Source: Actinobacteria bacterium HGW-Actinobacteria-6 (GTDB taxonomy: Bacteria > Actinomycetota > Coriobacteriia > Anaerosomatales > Anaerosomataceae). Taken from it: a stretch of DNA of 64,000 nucleotides. The DNA lies in the NCBI GenBank assembly GCA_002841295.1, contig PHEU01000001.1, forward strand, positions 62,001-126,000, in the 5' to 3' direction. The notes below the pieces were generated by a model that was given only the letters and a program-made list of their open reading frames with translations, ran no database searches and was not told where the DNA came from. The first letter of the stretch is position 1. Each line of letters opens with the position of its first letter. Below are positions 55,325 through 64,000 of this stretch, in pieces. The translations under genes were made by a program, and so were the position numbers.

Positions 55325-55918
55325 CTAGATGCTACGGGCTTGAGCCTTCGCCTTGTCGAGGGTTTCCTTCGCATCAAACGTGTACTTCACCGCTGTGATG
55401 AACGACAGTGCCATACCGGCGTAAACGAACCACAGACCAGCGAACACTCCGCCAACGACGGGCCAGCCGGCAATCAATAACGAGAACCCGACCATGAGGA
55501 CGGCCGTCGTCACTTTGCCGATGAAGTTCACCGGCTGGGTGGTGTGGTACTTCTCAAGCACCCACGAGCCGTACAGAAGATAGACGTCACGCAGTATGAG
55601 CACGGTCGGAATCCACAGCGGCAGCTCGCCAATGATGTAGAGGCCGATGACGCCAGAGGCCAGCAGCAGGCGATCCACGAGTGGATCGATGATCTTGCCG
55701 ACCTGCGTCACTGTGTGCGTTCGACGCGCAATCTGACCGTCAACCCAATCGGTTGATGCGGCGAGCGCATAGAGCGCAAACGCTGTCAGTCTCGCGCGCT
55801 CAGAGTCGCTGATCAGAACGGCGAAGAAGAATGGAACGAGCAATAGGCGCAACACGGTTATGAGATTCGCTACCGAGTAGATCCCGGAATGAACCTCTTC
55901 AGTACTCTCCTCTACCAC
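55325..55918 (-). CDS. CDP-alcohol phosphatidyltransferase (second PgsA-like protein)
   Basis: A 197-residue membrane enzyme with the complete signature DWVDGQIAR ... GKIIDPLVD near residue 55. It is a paralogue of the 548-1183 gene. It could be a cardiolipin synthase of the CDP-alcohol type, a second phosphatidylglycerolphosphate synthase or a phosphatidylinositol-phosphate type enzyme; the motif alone does not decide. The GTG at 55918 has AAAAGGAG upstream and overlaps the corA stop by 7 nt. Confidence 0.88.
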   Translation of the reverse strand: MVEESTEEVHSGIYSVANLITVLRLLLVPFFFAVLISDSERARLTAFALYALAASTDWVDGQIARRTHTVTQVGKIIDPLVDRLLLASGVIGLYIIGELPLWIPTVLILRDVYLLYGSWVLEKYHTTQPVNFIGKVTTAVLMVGFSLLIAGWPVVGGVFAGLWFVYAGMALSFITAVKYTFDAKETLDKAKAQARSI

Positions 55919-56865
55919 CAGTCTCTCCTTTTGAAGTACCAGAGCATCCACACGGTGATAGCGCTCATGGATGCCATGATTGCGGGAAACGCCCACGCGG
56001 CATCGACCGGTGGCCACATGCCCTTTAAGACGTTCATTCCGTATATGCCCGATATGAGCGTCAGCGGCATGAATATCGTGGCGATGATCGTAAGTTGCTT
56101 CATGATCGCGTTCATGCGGTTGCTGACCGATGAGAGATAGATATCCATGGTGCCGGAAGCGACCTCCCGGTACGTGTCGACTTCATCTGCCACGCGCGCC
56201 AGATGGTCGCCGATGTCCTGGAAGTACATGTACGCCTCGGGCTCGACGAACGCCTCAAGCCGGGCAAGCCCCCGGATGACGTCGCGCTCCGGTCCAACGA
56301 CTTTGTGCAGTTGCACGAGCGAACGCTTCGCCGCATACAACCTCTGCAGATTCGCGGGTCGAGCGTCGGCGAGCATGAGGTCCTCGAGCGTCTCAAGCTC
56401 ATCTGAGAGCGATTCCACAACCGGGAACACGCCGTCGACGGCCGCGTCGAGAATCGCGTGCAGCGTCCACTCAACGCCGCGATTCATGAATTCCTCGGCG
56501 TTCTCAGCTACCCGCGTTACGGCCGAGATACGCTCACGGTGAACGGTGACCAGGTGCTCCGGGCCGAGAAACACGTCGAGCTCCGACGACTCAACACCGT
56601 CACCGGTGACCACATGCGGCAAGAGCCAGACCAGGAAGGTGACGTGCGGATAGACATCGATCTTTGGCCGCTGCGGGAAGTGGAGGCAATCTTCAACAGC
56701 AAGCGGTGGAAGATCAAAGAGCGAGGCCACGGCCGCAAGTGAGTCCTCATCCGGCTCCAAGACGTCGATCCACACTGCGCCGGATAGTTTCTCGGGCAGT
56801 GAATCGAGTCCATCTGAGCGTAGTACGCCGGATTCGATCCACCGGACAGTGATCTGCACCGCCAT
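55912..56865 (-). CDS. corA: CorA-family magnesium/metal transporter
   Basis: A 317-residue protein with a large N-terminal cytoplasmic domain and two C-terminal transmembrane helices. The pore motif YGMN lies after the first helix, within LISGIYGMNVL. The end KRRDWW is basic as in other family members. Substrates are Mg2+ or other divalent cations. The ATG at 56865 has GGGGGAG upstream. Confidence 0.94.
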   Translation of the reverse strand: MAVQITVRWIESGVLRSDGLDSLPEKLSGAVWIDVLEPDEDSLAAVASLFDLPPLAVEDCLHFPQRPKIDVYPHVTFLVWLLPHVVTGDGVESSELDVFLGPEHLVTVHRERISAVTRVAENAEEFMNRGVEWTLHAILDAAVDGVFPVVESLSDELETLEDLMLADARPANLQRLYAAKRSLVQLHKVVGPERDVIRGLARLEAFVEPEAYMYFQDIGDHLARVADEVDTYREVASGTMDIYLSSVSNRMNAIMKQLTIIATIFMPLTLISGIYGMNVLKGMWPPVDAAWAFPAIMASMSAITVWMLWYFKRRDWW

Positions 56866-56939
56866 CGTCTCCCCCAGCCGAGAACGTCGACTTGCCATCG
56901 CTTAAGGATAGCAGAGGAGAGGGGCTGAGCGACCGCAGT

Positions 56940-58061
56940 CTAGTCGCCAAAGACCTGCTTGTAGACCTGCTTCGCCTTCAGGAACTCATCGTAGGTCGAA
57001 GCGAAGGTCTGGGAGCCATCTTTGCCCGTGAGCACGTAGTAATAGTAGTTCGTGTCGGCGGGCGCGGCTGCGGCCTTGATGGCGGCCAGACCAGGGTTGC
57101 TGATCGGACCCGCAGGCAGCCCGTCATGGAGATACGTGTTGTAGGGACTGTTGAGCTTGAGATCGTCATTAGTGAGCTTGGTCGTGCCCTCGGGAAGCTC
57201 ATAGAGAACCGTCGCACAGAGCTGGAGGCGCATCGGCTTCCTGAGACGGTTGTAGATGACCGAGGAGACCAGAGGGAACTCGTCTTTGATCTTGCTCTCG
57301 CGCTCGAGAATCGACGCGATGATCACGATATCGTTGACGTCGAGGTTCTTTGACTTCGCATACGCAAGGTCTACCTCGGCAAGCTTCTCGTCGAATGCGT
57401 CGAGGAGCATCTCGACGACATCATGCGCCGAGGTGCCCTCCTTGATGCGGTAGGTGGCCGGGAAAAGGAATCCTTCGAGCGAGTCTCGGTAGGCATCGGC
57501 CAGGTACGGGTGGTCTGCCGAAAACTCCTTGGCGCCGTTGGTTACAAGCTGCATGATCTCGTCTTCGGGAATCTCGGCCTGAGCGGCGAAGCGCGCGGCA
57601 ACCTGTTTGGCCGTGAAGCCCTCAGGAATCGCTACGTCGAAGTAGACGATGTCGGGTCCTTTGGCGAGCTTCTGGAGTACCAACTCGTACGGCATGCCGG
57701 TCGACAGACCGTACTCCCCCGCCTTGAGCGTGCCGTCAGCATCTGCAAGTCGCGACTGCAGCCTGAACATCAACGCATTATCGACGACGCCCAGAGCCGC
57801 AAGCTGCTCGGCGATCTGCGTTGTCGATGAACCTGATTCGATAAGGACGTCGATCGGCTTGCCTGCGGCGACGTCCACCGCGGGCTGATTGAGCATATTC
57901 CACGCGACAGCACCTGCGACGGCCAGTGCTACGACGAACAACAGCGCTACAGCGCCCAGGACGCTGCCTGTGCGCTTACGCCGGGACTTCTTCTGTCTGA
58001 TAGGCCGCGACGCCACACGGGCGCGAATCTCACGGCTTCGCTCTGTCTGACGCATGTGCAT
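56940..58061 (-). CDS. mltG: Endolytic murein transglycosylase MltG
   Basis: A 373-residue single-pass membrane enzyme that cleaves nascent glycan strands and sets their length. The basic cytoplasmic N-terminus is followed by a transmembrane helix (~33-53), a LysM-like subdomain and a YceG domain with the catalytic glutamate in IIASILERESK and the SPYNTYLHDGLPAGPISNPG motif. The start is uncertain: TTG 58073, ATG 58061 and ATG 58055 are all in frame and none has an ideal ribosome site. mltG is usually near ruvX/yrrK and aroE, which are absent here. Confidence 0.93.
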   Translation of the reverse strand: MHMRQTERSREIRARVASRPIRQKKSRRKRTGSVLGAVALLFVVALAVAGAVAWNMLNQPAVDVAAGKPIDVLIESGSSTTQIAEQLAALGVVDNALMFRLQSRLADADGTLKAGEYGLSTGMPYELVLQKLAKGPDIVYFDVAIPEGFTAKQVAARFAAQAEIPEDEIMQLVTNGAKEFSADHPYLADAYRDSLEGFLFPATYRIKEGTSAHDVVEMLLDAFDEKLAEVDLAYAKSKNLDVNDIVIIASILERESKIKDEFPLVSSVIYNRLRKPMRLQLCATVLYELPEGTTKLTNDDLKLNSPYNTYLHDGLPAGPISNPGLAAIKAAAAPADTNYYYYVLTGKDGSQTFASTYDEFLKAKQVYKQVFGD

Positions 58062-58168
58062 CCAATCAATCAATCGACCTGCAGCAGAATATCATGCGAA
58101 ATACCTGCCAAAGCGTCCGGCGTCATCACGCTGATGCATTGCGAGTTCTGCGGAACGAACTCGGCCGC

Positions 58169-59536
58169 CTAGACCTTGAAGATTCCAAGACCGTTCAACA
58201 GCACCAAGAGGATGGCAATCGGTGCGACCCAGCGCAGCATGATCGTCAGGAACTTCAGGAAGACTTGGTTGTTCAGCGCACCTTGATTGGACGCCTCATC
58301 GATGATGGTCGCAGGACCAAGCTTCCAGCCAGCGAACAGGCATATGAGAATCCCGCCGACTGGCAGCAAGACGTTTGACGACGCAAAATCGAACAGGTCG
58401 AAGAACGTCTTCCCAAAGACGGTGAACTCAGAGAGCGTGCTCGTCGAGAGCGTTGCCAACACACCAACAACACCCATCGATCCTGCCGAGAAGATAGTGG
58501 CGGCGAAACGCGACCACTTCTTCTCCTCTGTGAGATACGCAACCGGGACTTCGAGCAGCGAGATCATGGCTCCCGTCGCTGCAATCGCCGCGAGCAGGAA
58601 GAACATCGTCAGGAAGACCTGCCCGAACGGCATCGTGTTGAACACAGCGGGGATGGTGATGAAAAGCAGCGACGGGCCAGCGTCAGGCTGGAATCCAAAA
58701 GCGAACACCGCCGGGAAGATAGCGAGCCCCGCGAGCAAGGACACGAGTGTGTCAGCCATGGCGACTCTGACCGCATTGACCGGCATGTTCTCGCGCTTGC
58801 CGATGTAGCTGCCGTACGTGGTCATCGTTCCCATGCCTATCGAGAGCTTGAAGAAAGCCAGGCCGAGCGCAGCCAGGATCACCGGTGCAGTGATCTTGGC
58901 GAAGTCCGGCTTGAAGAGATACTCGACCCCGGCAAACGCACCCGGAAGCGTGAGGGCGCGAACGTCGCAGATGAGCAGCAGCACGAAGAGGATCGGCAAG
59001 AGCGTCTTGGTCATTCGCTCGATGCCCTTGGTGACGCCGGCGATGATGACGACACTGATGACAACAAGCACGATCCACTGCCACACAAGAGGACCGGCGA
59101 CGCTACCGATGTACTGGCTGAATATATCGGCAGTCTGTGTGGAGTCGGCATTCGCAAAGGCGCCAGTAAGCGCCTTGAACGCATACGAATAGACCCAACC
59201 GGCAACGTCCGTGTAGAAGAACATGATCAGGAATGCGGCAACGACGCCGGCGACACCCGTTAGATACCAGGGTTTGGTCGGTGCGAGTTTCTTGAACGCG
59301 CCGACGTTGTTAGCATTCGCCCTGCGCCCGATGATGAACTCGGCGATCATGACCGGCAGGCCGATGAGTGCGACGCAGACGATGTAGACAAGAACGAATG
59401 CGGCGCCACCATTTTGCCCGGTCAGCGATGGGAACTTCCAAATGTTGCCGAGCCCGACTGCGGAGCCGAGTGTTGCCGCCAGCACCCCCAAAGTCGTCGT
59501 GAAGCCCTCGCGGGTCGGGGCGTTGCTGCTGCTCAT
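58169..59536 (-). CDS. Neurotransmitter:sodium symporter (SNF) family transporter
   Basis: A 455-residue membrane protein with ~11 helices. GSAVGLGNIWKFPSLTGQNGGAAF (helix 1, residues ~20-43, read as two segments) contains the Na+ and substrate unwinding site. Bacterial relatives such as LeuT and TnaT import amino acids, mainly Leu, Trp or Tyr, with sodium. This suggests a second amino-acid uptake route beside LivKHMGF. GGAGA lies 6 nt before the ATG at 59536. Confidence 0.92.
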   Translation of the reverse strand: MSSSNAPTREGFTTTLGVLAATLGSAVGLGNIWKFPSLTGQNGGAAFVLVYIVCVALIGLPVMIAEFIIGRRANANNVGAFKKLAPTKPWYLTGVAGVVAAFLIMFFYTDVAGWVYSYAFKALTGAFANADSTQTADIFSQYIGSVAGPLVWQWIVLVVISVVIIAGVTKGIERMTKTLLPILFVLLLICDVRALTLPGAFAGVEYLFKPDFAKITAPVILAALGLAFFKLSIGMGTMTTYGSYIGKRENMPVNAVRVAMADTLVSLLAGLAIFPAVFAFGFQPDAGPSLLFITIPAVFNTMPFGQVFLTMFFLLAAIAATGAMISLLEVPVAYLTEEKKWSRFAATIFSAGSMGVVGVLATLSTSTLSEFTVFGKTFFDLFDFASSNVLLPVGGILICLFAGWKLGPATIIDEASNQGALNNQVFLKFLTIMLRWVAPIAILLVLLNGLGIFKV

Positions 59537-59664
59537 CGAGCGTCTCCTTGCTAGCGACATTTTGTGACGTACCAACCGACACACTTTAGCCAATGCGGCC
59601 GCGCAAGCCAACGCCCAACGATTTGTCTCGGCAAGATGAAGCGGAGGCCACTATGCTCCTCGCG

Positions 59665-60654
59665 CTACTGTTCTGCTCGAACCGCATTGAGAGCCCACGC
59701 AGAATCACGCAGCATCGCTCTGCCTACGCCGATCAAGTCCGCCGCGTCACGCGCAAGGAGACTCTCTGCTTGATCCGGCTCGGTGACACCCCCGGTCAGG
59801 ATGACCGGTACCGAGACTGCCGCCTTGATGAGGGCTGAGAGTTCCGAGAAGTAGCCGGGCTCGTCGGTGTCAGGACGAACGTAACCGGTGAGCCCACCGG
59901 TGATGTCGAGCACATCGACGCCTGCTTCCTCGAACCGGAGGGCGGCTTGAATGCTGTCATCGATAACGGTTCCGCCCTCGAGATAGTCGCGTGCGCCGAG
60001 CCGAAGCAGGAGCAAGAAGTCAGACCCGACCTCATCTCGAACCGCGTAAATCGTCTCGAGGTGGAGTCTGATGCGATTCTCCAGCACTCCGCCGTACTGG
60101 TCGGTGCGCTGATTAGTGAGCGGGGAAAGAAACTGGTTAAGCAGGTACCCGTGGGCCGAGTGAATCTCCACTCCGTCAAAGCCGGCGTCCTTCACGCGCC
60201 TGGCAGCCGCCGCGAACTGACGCGGAATGTCAGCGACCTCTTCGGGAGTGAGCGCCCGGGGTGTCCGACCGCTCCCCAGCGGAGTTGCGACGTTCGAAGG
60301 ACCGACAAGAGGCTTGTCGGGTTCGACCGAAGCAGCGCCCGCATGGTTGATCTGCACGACTGCGGGAACGCCGTTGGCGTGGAAGACCCCGGCAAGAGCC
60401 GTGAGCCCCTCGAGCATCGCATCATCTGCCACCGACGGCTGTCCGATTCGGTTGCGTCCCTGCTCGCTGATGAAGCAGTGCTCGGTTATCGCGAGTCCCA
60501 GCGCTCCACCGCGTGATTCTTCATCGTAGTACGCCAGTAGCTCGTCACTGATGCTGCCGTCCGGTCGCGCCTTTGATGTCGCCATTGGCGGCAATACGAG
60601 ACGGTTCCTAAGCGTGAGAGCGCCGATCGTCAGTGGCTCGAGTAGATGCGACAT
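59665..60654 (-). CDS. Old Yellow Enzyme family NAD(P)H:flavin oxidoreductase
   Basis: A 329-residue FMN TIM-barrel with the FDGVEIHSAHGYLLNQFLSP block and RTDQYGG, typical of the YqjM/NemA and 2,4-dienoyl-CoA reductase N-terminal barrel. No C-terminal flavin/iron-sulfur domain is attached, so it is a simple ene-reductase. The substrate is unknown. The ATG has AGGAG upstream. Confidence 0.92.
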   Translation of the reverse strand: MSHLLEPLTIGALTLRNRLVLPPMATSKARPDGSISDELLAYYDEESRGGALGLAITEHCFISEQGRNRIGQPSVADDAMLEGLTALAGVFHANGVPAVVQINHAGAASVEPDKPLVGPSNVATPLGSGRTPRALTPEEVADIPRQFAAAARRVKDAGFDGVEIHSAHGYLLNQFLSPLTNQRTDQYGGVLENRIRLHLETIYAVRDEVGSDFLLLLRLGARDYLEGGTVIDDSIQAALRFEEAGVDVLDITGGLTGYVRPDTDEPGYFSELSALIKAAVSVPVILTGGVTEPDQAESLLARDAADLIGVGRAMLRDSAWALNAVRAEQ

Positions 60655-60711
60655 GGGGGCTCCTGAGGGCTGTAGTGGCTATGCCGAGTGACTATACCCA
60701 CACGGTTGATG

Positions 60712-60739
60712 AGACAGGGCTCCCGAAGGAGCCCTGTCT
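60712..60739 (-). terminator. Terminator with UUCG loop after the CsbD-like gene
   Basis: A 12-bp perfect stem (60712-60723 with 60728-60739). On the minus strand the loop is C-UUCG-G, a very stable tetraloop. The core of this hairpin (GGGCTCC, cgaa, GGAGCCC) is repeated at 62447-62468. Confidence 0.75.
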
Positions 60740-60813
60740 GGATTCTATTGCCGGACTTGGCTGACGGTAGCCAATGCTGCTAAGGCTGATAGAGCGCCTC
60801 TCGGGCGGTGCAC

Positions 60814-61086
60814 CTAGCTTCCGGAGCGGTCCTTCACTTTATCGGCCTTGTCGGAAATCTTGTCGCTGAGATCCCCGGCCTTGTCTGCGACACTGTCGCG
60901 CGCTTCGGAGAGCTTGGTCTTAAGATCGTCTTTCACGGCCTCGACTGCCTGCTTGGTTTTCGCGGATGCCTGATCGAACTTGCCAGCCGATTCAAGCTGC
61001 TCGTTGTCGGTCTTGTCTCCGATCCATTCCTTTGCTTTACCTGCCACTTCGGCGGCAGCATTCTTGACCTTATCATCGAATCCCAT
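60814..61086 (-). CDS. CsbD-like / helical stress protein
   Basis: A 90-residue, highly charged, alanine- and lysine-rich helical protein (GFDDKVKNAAAEVAGKAKEW at the start, then repeated DKAGDLSD/DKISDKADKVKD-type units). It resembles CsbD-family general-stress proteins and LEA-like helices; a firm family call is not possible by eye. The ATG at 61086 has GGAG upstream. It is last in a leftward cluster of small membrane or stress proteins. Confidence 0.7.
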   Translation of the reverse strand: MGFDDKVKNAAAEVAGKAKEWIGDKTDNEQLESAGKFDQASAKTKQAVEAVKDDLKTKLSEARDSVADKAGDLSDKISDKADKVKDRSGS

Positions 61087-61140
61087 TGTGAACTCCATTT
61101 CATCAAGCACTAGGGAGTAACAGACTCAGCTCAACAAGAA

Positions 61141-61548
61141 CTACTGCTGAGCCACGCTGTCATCCTTCGACTCGACACGCTCGACAGTCTGCGCCTGAGA
61201 ACGCGGGCTGACAGCACGGATCAGCGCGGTCAGACCCCATGCAACCAGGGCGTAGACGGCGATGGCGACGAGAGCGCTCCATTCGAAGATGGCTCCCTCG
61301 ACCTTCTGTGTGCTGAAGATCGTGATGAACGGAGCCATGAAGACCCCGGATACGCCGTAGACCATCTTCACGAAGCCGGCTTCGGCATTGGCGCCCAGCA
61401 GCATGAGAACAAAGCGGACTCCAATAAACACCTCGATGACGCCGAAGACATACATAACGACGCGCGACACGACGACCTCCATCGGTGCACGCACTTCCGT
61501 ATGGACTTGACTGCGACGATCGGATGAAACTGCCCTTGAACTGGCCAT
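61141..61548 (-). CDS. YggT-like small membrane protein
   Basis: A 135-residue protein with a hydrophilic N-terminus (~1-25), then two or three hydrophobic segments: RVVMYVFGVIEVFIGVRFVL, a short FMAPFITIF stretch and WSALVAIAVYALVAWGLTALI. The pattern resembles YggT-family proteins, but identity is low. Function unknown. Confidence 0.62.
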   Translation of the reverse strand: MASSRAVSSDRRSQVHTEVRAPMEVVVSRVVMYVFGVIEVFIGVRFVLMLLGANAEAGFVKMVYGVSGVFMAPFITIFSTQKVEGAIFEWSALVAIAVYALVAWGLTALIRAVSPRSQAQTVERVESKDDSVAQQ

Positions 61549-61631
61549 AACATCAACTCTCCTCTATTTGCCGGTTGACCCGCATCTCAGCTGCGCCGAA
61601 TAGGCATGCTCGTGCGGGGCCTCCCAGTGGT

Positions 61632-61775
61632 TTATGAACGGCGACCCGTTAGCAGGTTGTATACGAACACGATCAGTGCGATGACTAGCAGCGTGTGAAT
61701 GAGCCCGCCGCCGATGTTGAGACTGAAGCCCAGAAGCCACAGCACAACCAGGATGACAAAGATGGTCCATAGCAT
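61632..61775 (-). CDS. 47-residue lmo0937-type membrane peptide
   Basis: A very short gene with a strong ribosome site: GGAGGGA lies 6 nt before the ATG. The 47-residue product starts MLWTIFVILVVLWLLGF, has GGGLIHTLLVIALIVFVYN as second hydrophobic segment and ends TGRRS. This is the pattern of the lmo0937/DUF5670-type small membrane proteins with two helices. It belongs to the stress-type cluster with the CsbD- and YggT-like genes. Confidence 0.75.
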   Translation of the reverse strand: MLWTIFVILVVLWLLGFSLNIGGGLIHTLLVIALIVFVYNLLTGRRS

Positions 61776-61847
61776 TGTGATTCCCTCCTAATGAAGCAAT
61801 GTGATCTGCATGCACGGTGACGGCAGCACCCGTCTGCGCTGTGAGCG

Positions 61848-62300
61848 CTAAGCGTCGCCTCCCTCGTGCTGCCGAACTTGTGCGGTCAATGTGACGATCC
61901 GCTCCGCCGTTTCCGGAGACATGGAGTACTTGAATATGCCGGCGTCAACGAACTGCCTGGCCTCAAACGGCCAGCTGCTCATTGCGTACCGGCCCCGAAC
62001 GCGTTTCTCGAATGGGCCGAGTGAAGCTACGACCTGCCGAACGGTCAGGCCGGAGGCGATGCCGATGTGATTGGTTGTAACCCATCTGGGCGACTCCTCG
62101 GCTATAGCGAGCAGAATCCGCCGCATGGCAGATGATGACTCGATGAACATTCGATCTATGAGCGGCTCGGTCCATACCTCCGAGTTGCCCACCCCGACGG
62201 CGGGGCGCGCGGTCAACGGTCTGAACGGCTCGCGTGAAAGAAGCTCGTAAACTTCCTTGACGCGGTCGGCCGGTACCGGGACGCTCACAAACTCGGGCAT
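61848..62300 (-). CDS. Hypothetical protein, probably with a winged-helix-like segment
   Basis: A 150-residue soluble protein. The N-terminus EFVSVPVPADRVKEVYELL is an alpha/beta unit. In the middle, SPRWVTTNHIGIASGLTVRQVVASLGPFEKRV resembles a helix-turn-helix followed by a wing (residues ~76-108). Nothing in it shows DNA binding directly. The ATG at 62300 has GGGGAGG upstream; an in-frame ATG at 62321 is less likely. It is first in the stress-type cluster. Confidence 0.65.
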   Translation of the reverse strand: MPEFVSVPVPADRVKEVYELLSREPFRPLTARPAVGVGNSEVWTEPLIDRMFIESSSAMRRILLAIAEESPRWVTTNHIGIASGLTVRQVVASLGPFEKRVRGRYAMSSWPFEARQFVDAGIFKYSMSPETAERIVTLTAQVRQHEGGDA

Positions 62301-62331
62301 TTGCCTCCCCTTCCTGTTCATTACAGTGTCT

Positions 62332-62357
62332 TTACCCTTAGCTAGCTATTGCTAACC
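62332..62357 (-). promoter_or_regulatory. Candidate sigma-B-like promoter of the small stress-type cluster
   Basis: On the minus strand GGTTAG (62357-62352), a 14-bp spacer and GGGTAA (62337-62332) resemble the general-stress promoter GTTTAA-N12-14-GGGWAW; the -10 part is exact and the -35 part partial. The predicted start is about 25 nt before the 61848-62300 gene. CsbD is a classical sigma-B gene, which fits. Confidence 0.35.
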
Positions 62358-62446
62358 AATGTTTGCTAGAGCTACCAAGAGCGGTGGAGGCAACATGCGG
62401 AGCGGGTCTTCTGTCCGGTCGAGGACACTCGTGCGGGTAAACGAAA

Positions 62447-62468
62447 CGGGGCTCCCGAAGGAGCCCCG
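62447..62468 (-). terminator. Terminator with UUCG loop after the aldo/keto reductase gene
   Basis: A 9-bp stem (62447-62455 with 62460-62468) with the same GGGCTCC-cgaa-GGAGCCC core as the hairpin at 60712-60739. On the minus strand it is followed by TTTCGTTT, so it serves the reductase gene at 62546-63397. Confidence 0.75.
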
Positions 62469-62545
62469 CCTGCATTCTATGGTCGGACTTGTTGGACGCG
62501 TTTGTTACCGCCGCGCGGCATTCGCCGAAGTGAACTGCTTCATGC

Positions 62546-64000
<1,455 letters not shown>

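Noticed and set aside
53875-55398. 507-codon plus-strand frame
   Set aside because: Antisense to the guanylyltransferase-fusion gene, which has clear motifs. The translated product is Arg/Asp-rich and has no recognisable domain.

Overview
This 64 kb window is chromosomal DNA from a high-G+C bacterium. The gene content points to an anaerobic actinobacterium, most likely the class Coriobacteriia, perhaps the environmental OPB41/Anaerosomatales type. That placement is an inference from a combination of traits: class III anaerobic ribonucleotide reductase, indolepyruvate:ferredoxin oxidoreductase, glycine cleavage system, LL-diaminopimelate aminotransferase, RNase Y with SpoVS, an FHA/FtsR-type pair as in mycobacteria, and a RsiG-like protein. 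No rRNA is present to confirm it. I saw no transposase, prophage, CRISPR array, tRNA or rRNA.

Layout. Positions 1-16246 run rightward and hold information-processing and housekeeping genes: rimO (cut by the left edge), pgsA, cinA, thpR, recA, recX, RNase Y, a stand-alone GHKL ATPase, spoVS, a PHP phosphoesterase, miaB, a MEMO-AMMECR1 fusion, miaA, dapF, dapL and hflX. lexA (minus, 16250-16876) ends 3 nt from hflX and is divergent from a LysM/membrane protein of the YneA/DivS type, with two LexA boxes between them. Positions 17535-22128 form a dNTP-metabolism run (nrdR, nrdD, redoxin, nrdG, dut, Nudix). Two nucleobase permeases follow (22291-24970), preceded by a strongly foldable leader that I cannot assign to a known riboswitch.

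Positions 25292-47596 run leftward. They include an iorA-iorB-ACT-livKHMGF-paaK operon that looks built for uptake and fermentation of aromatic or branched amino acids, then an NlpC/P60 hydrolase, apt, a K+ channel, hpt, a PD-(D/E)XK-like protein, an FtsR-like MerR regulator, a zinc-ribbon FHA protein, a RsiG-like protein, an octanoyltransferase and the glycine cleavage genes behind a D,D-carboxypeptidase. Two rightward genes (47768-49013) encode a pseudopilin and a membrane GGDEF-like protein that has lost the catalytic signature but kept a c-di-GMP I-site. From 64000 to 48998 genes run leftward again: two aldo-keto reductases, a small stress-type cluster (CsbD-like, YggT-like, a 47-residue membrane protein), an Old Yellow Enzyme, a sodium symporter, mltG, corA, a second pgsA-like gene, a mannose-1-phosphate guanylyltransferase/phosphomannomutase-like fusion, vanW and a second paaK-ACT pair.

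How it works together. Four LexA boxes are visible. Three sit inside -35/-10 spacers with nearly the same geometry, in front of recA, in front of the YneA-like gene, and at 4820-4849, where no protein gene follows for about 300 nt. The octanoyltransferase next to the gcv genes probably lipoylates GcvH. The RsiG-like protein and the degenerate GGDEF protein suggest that c-di-GMP is read in this organism.
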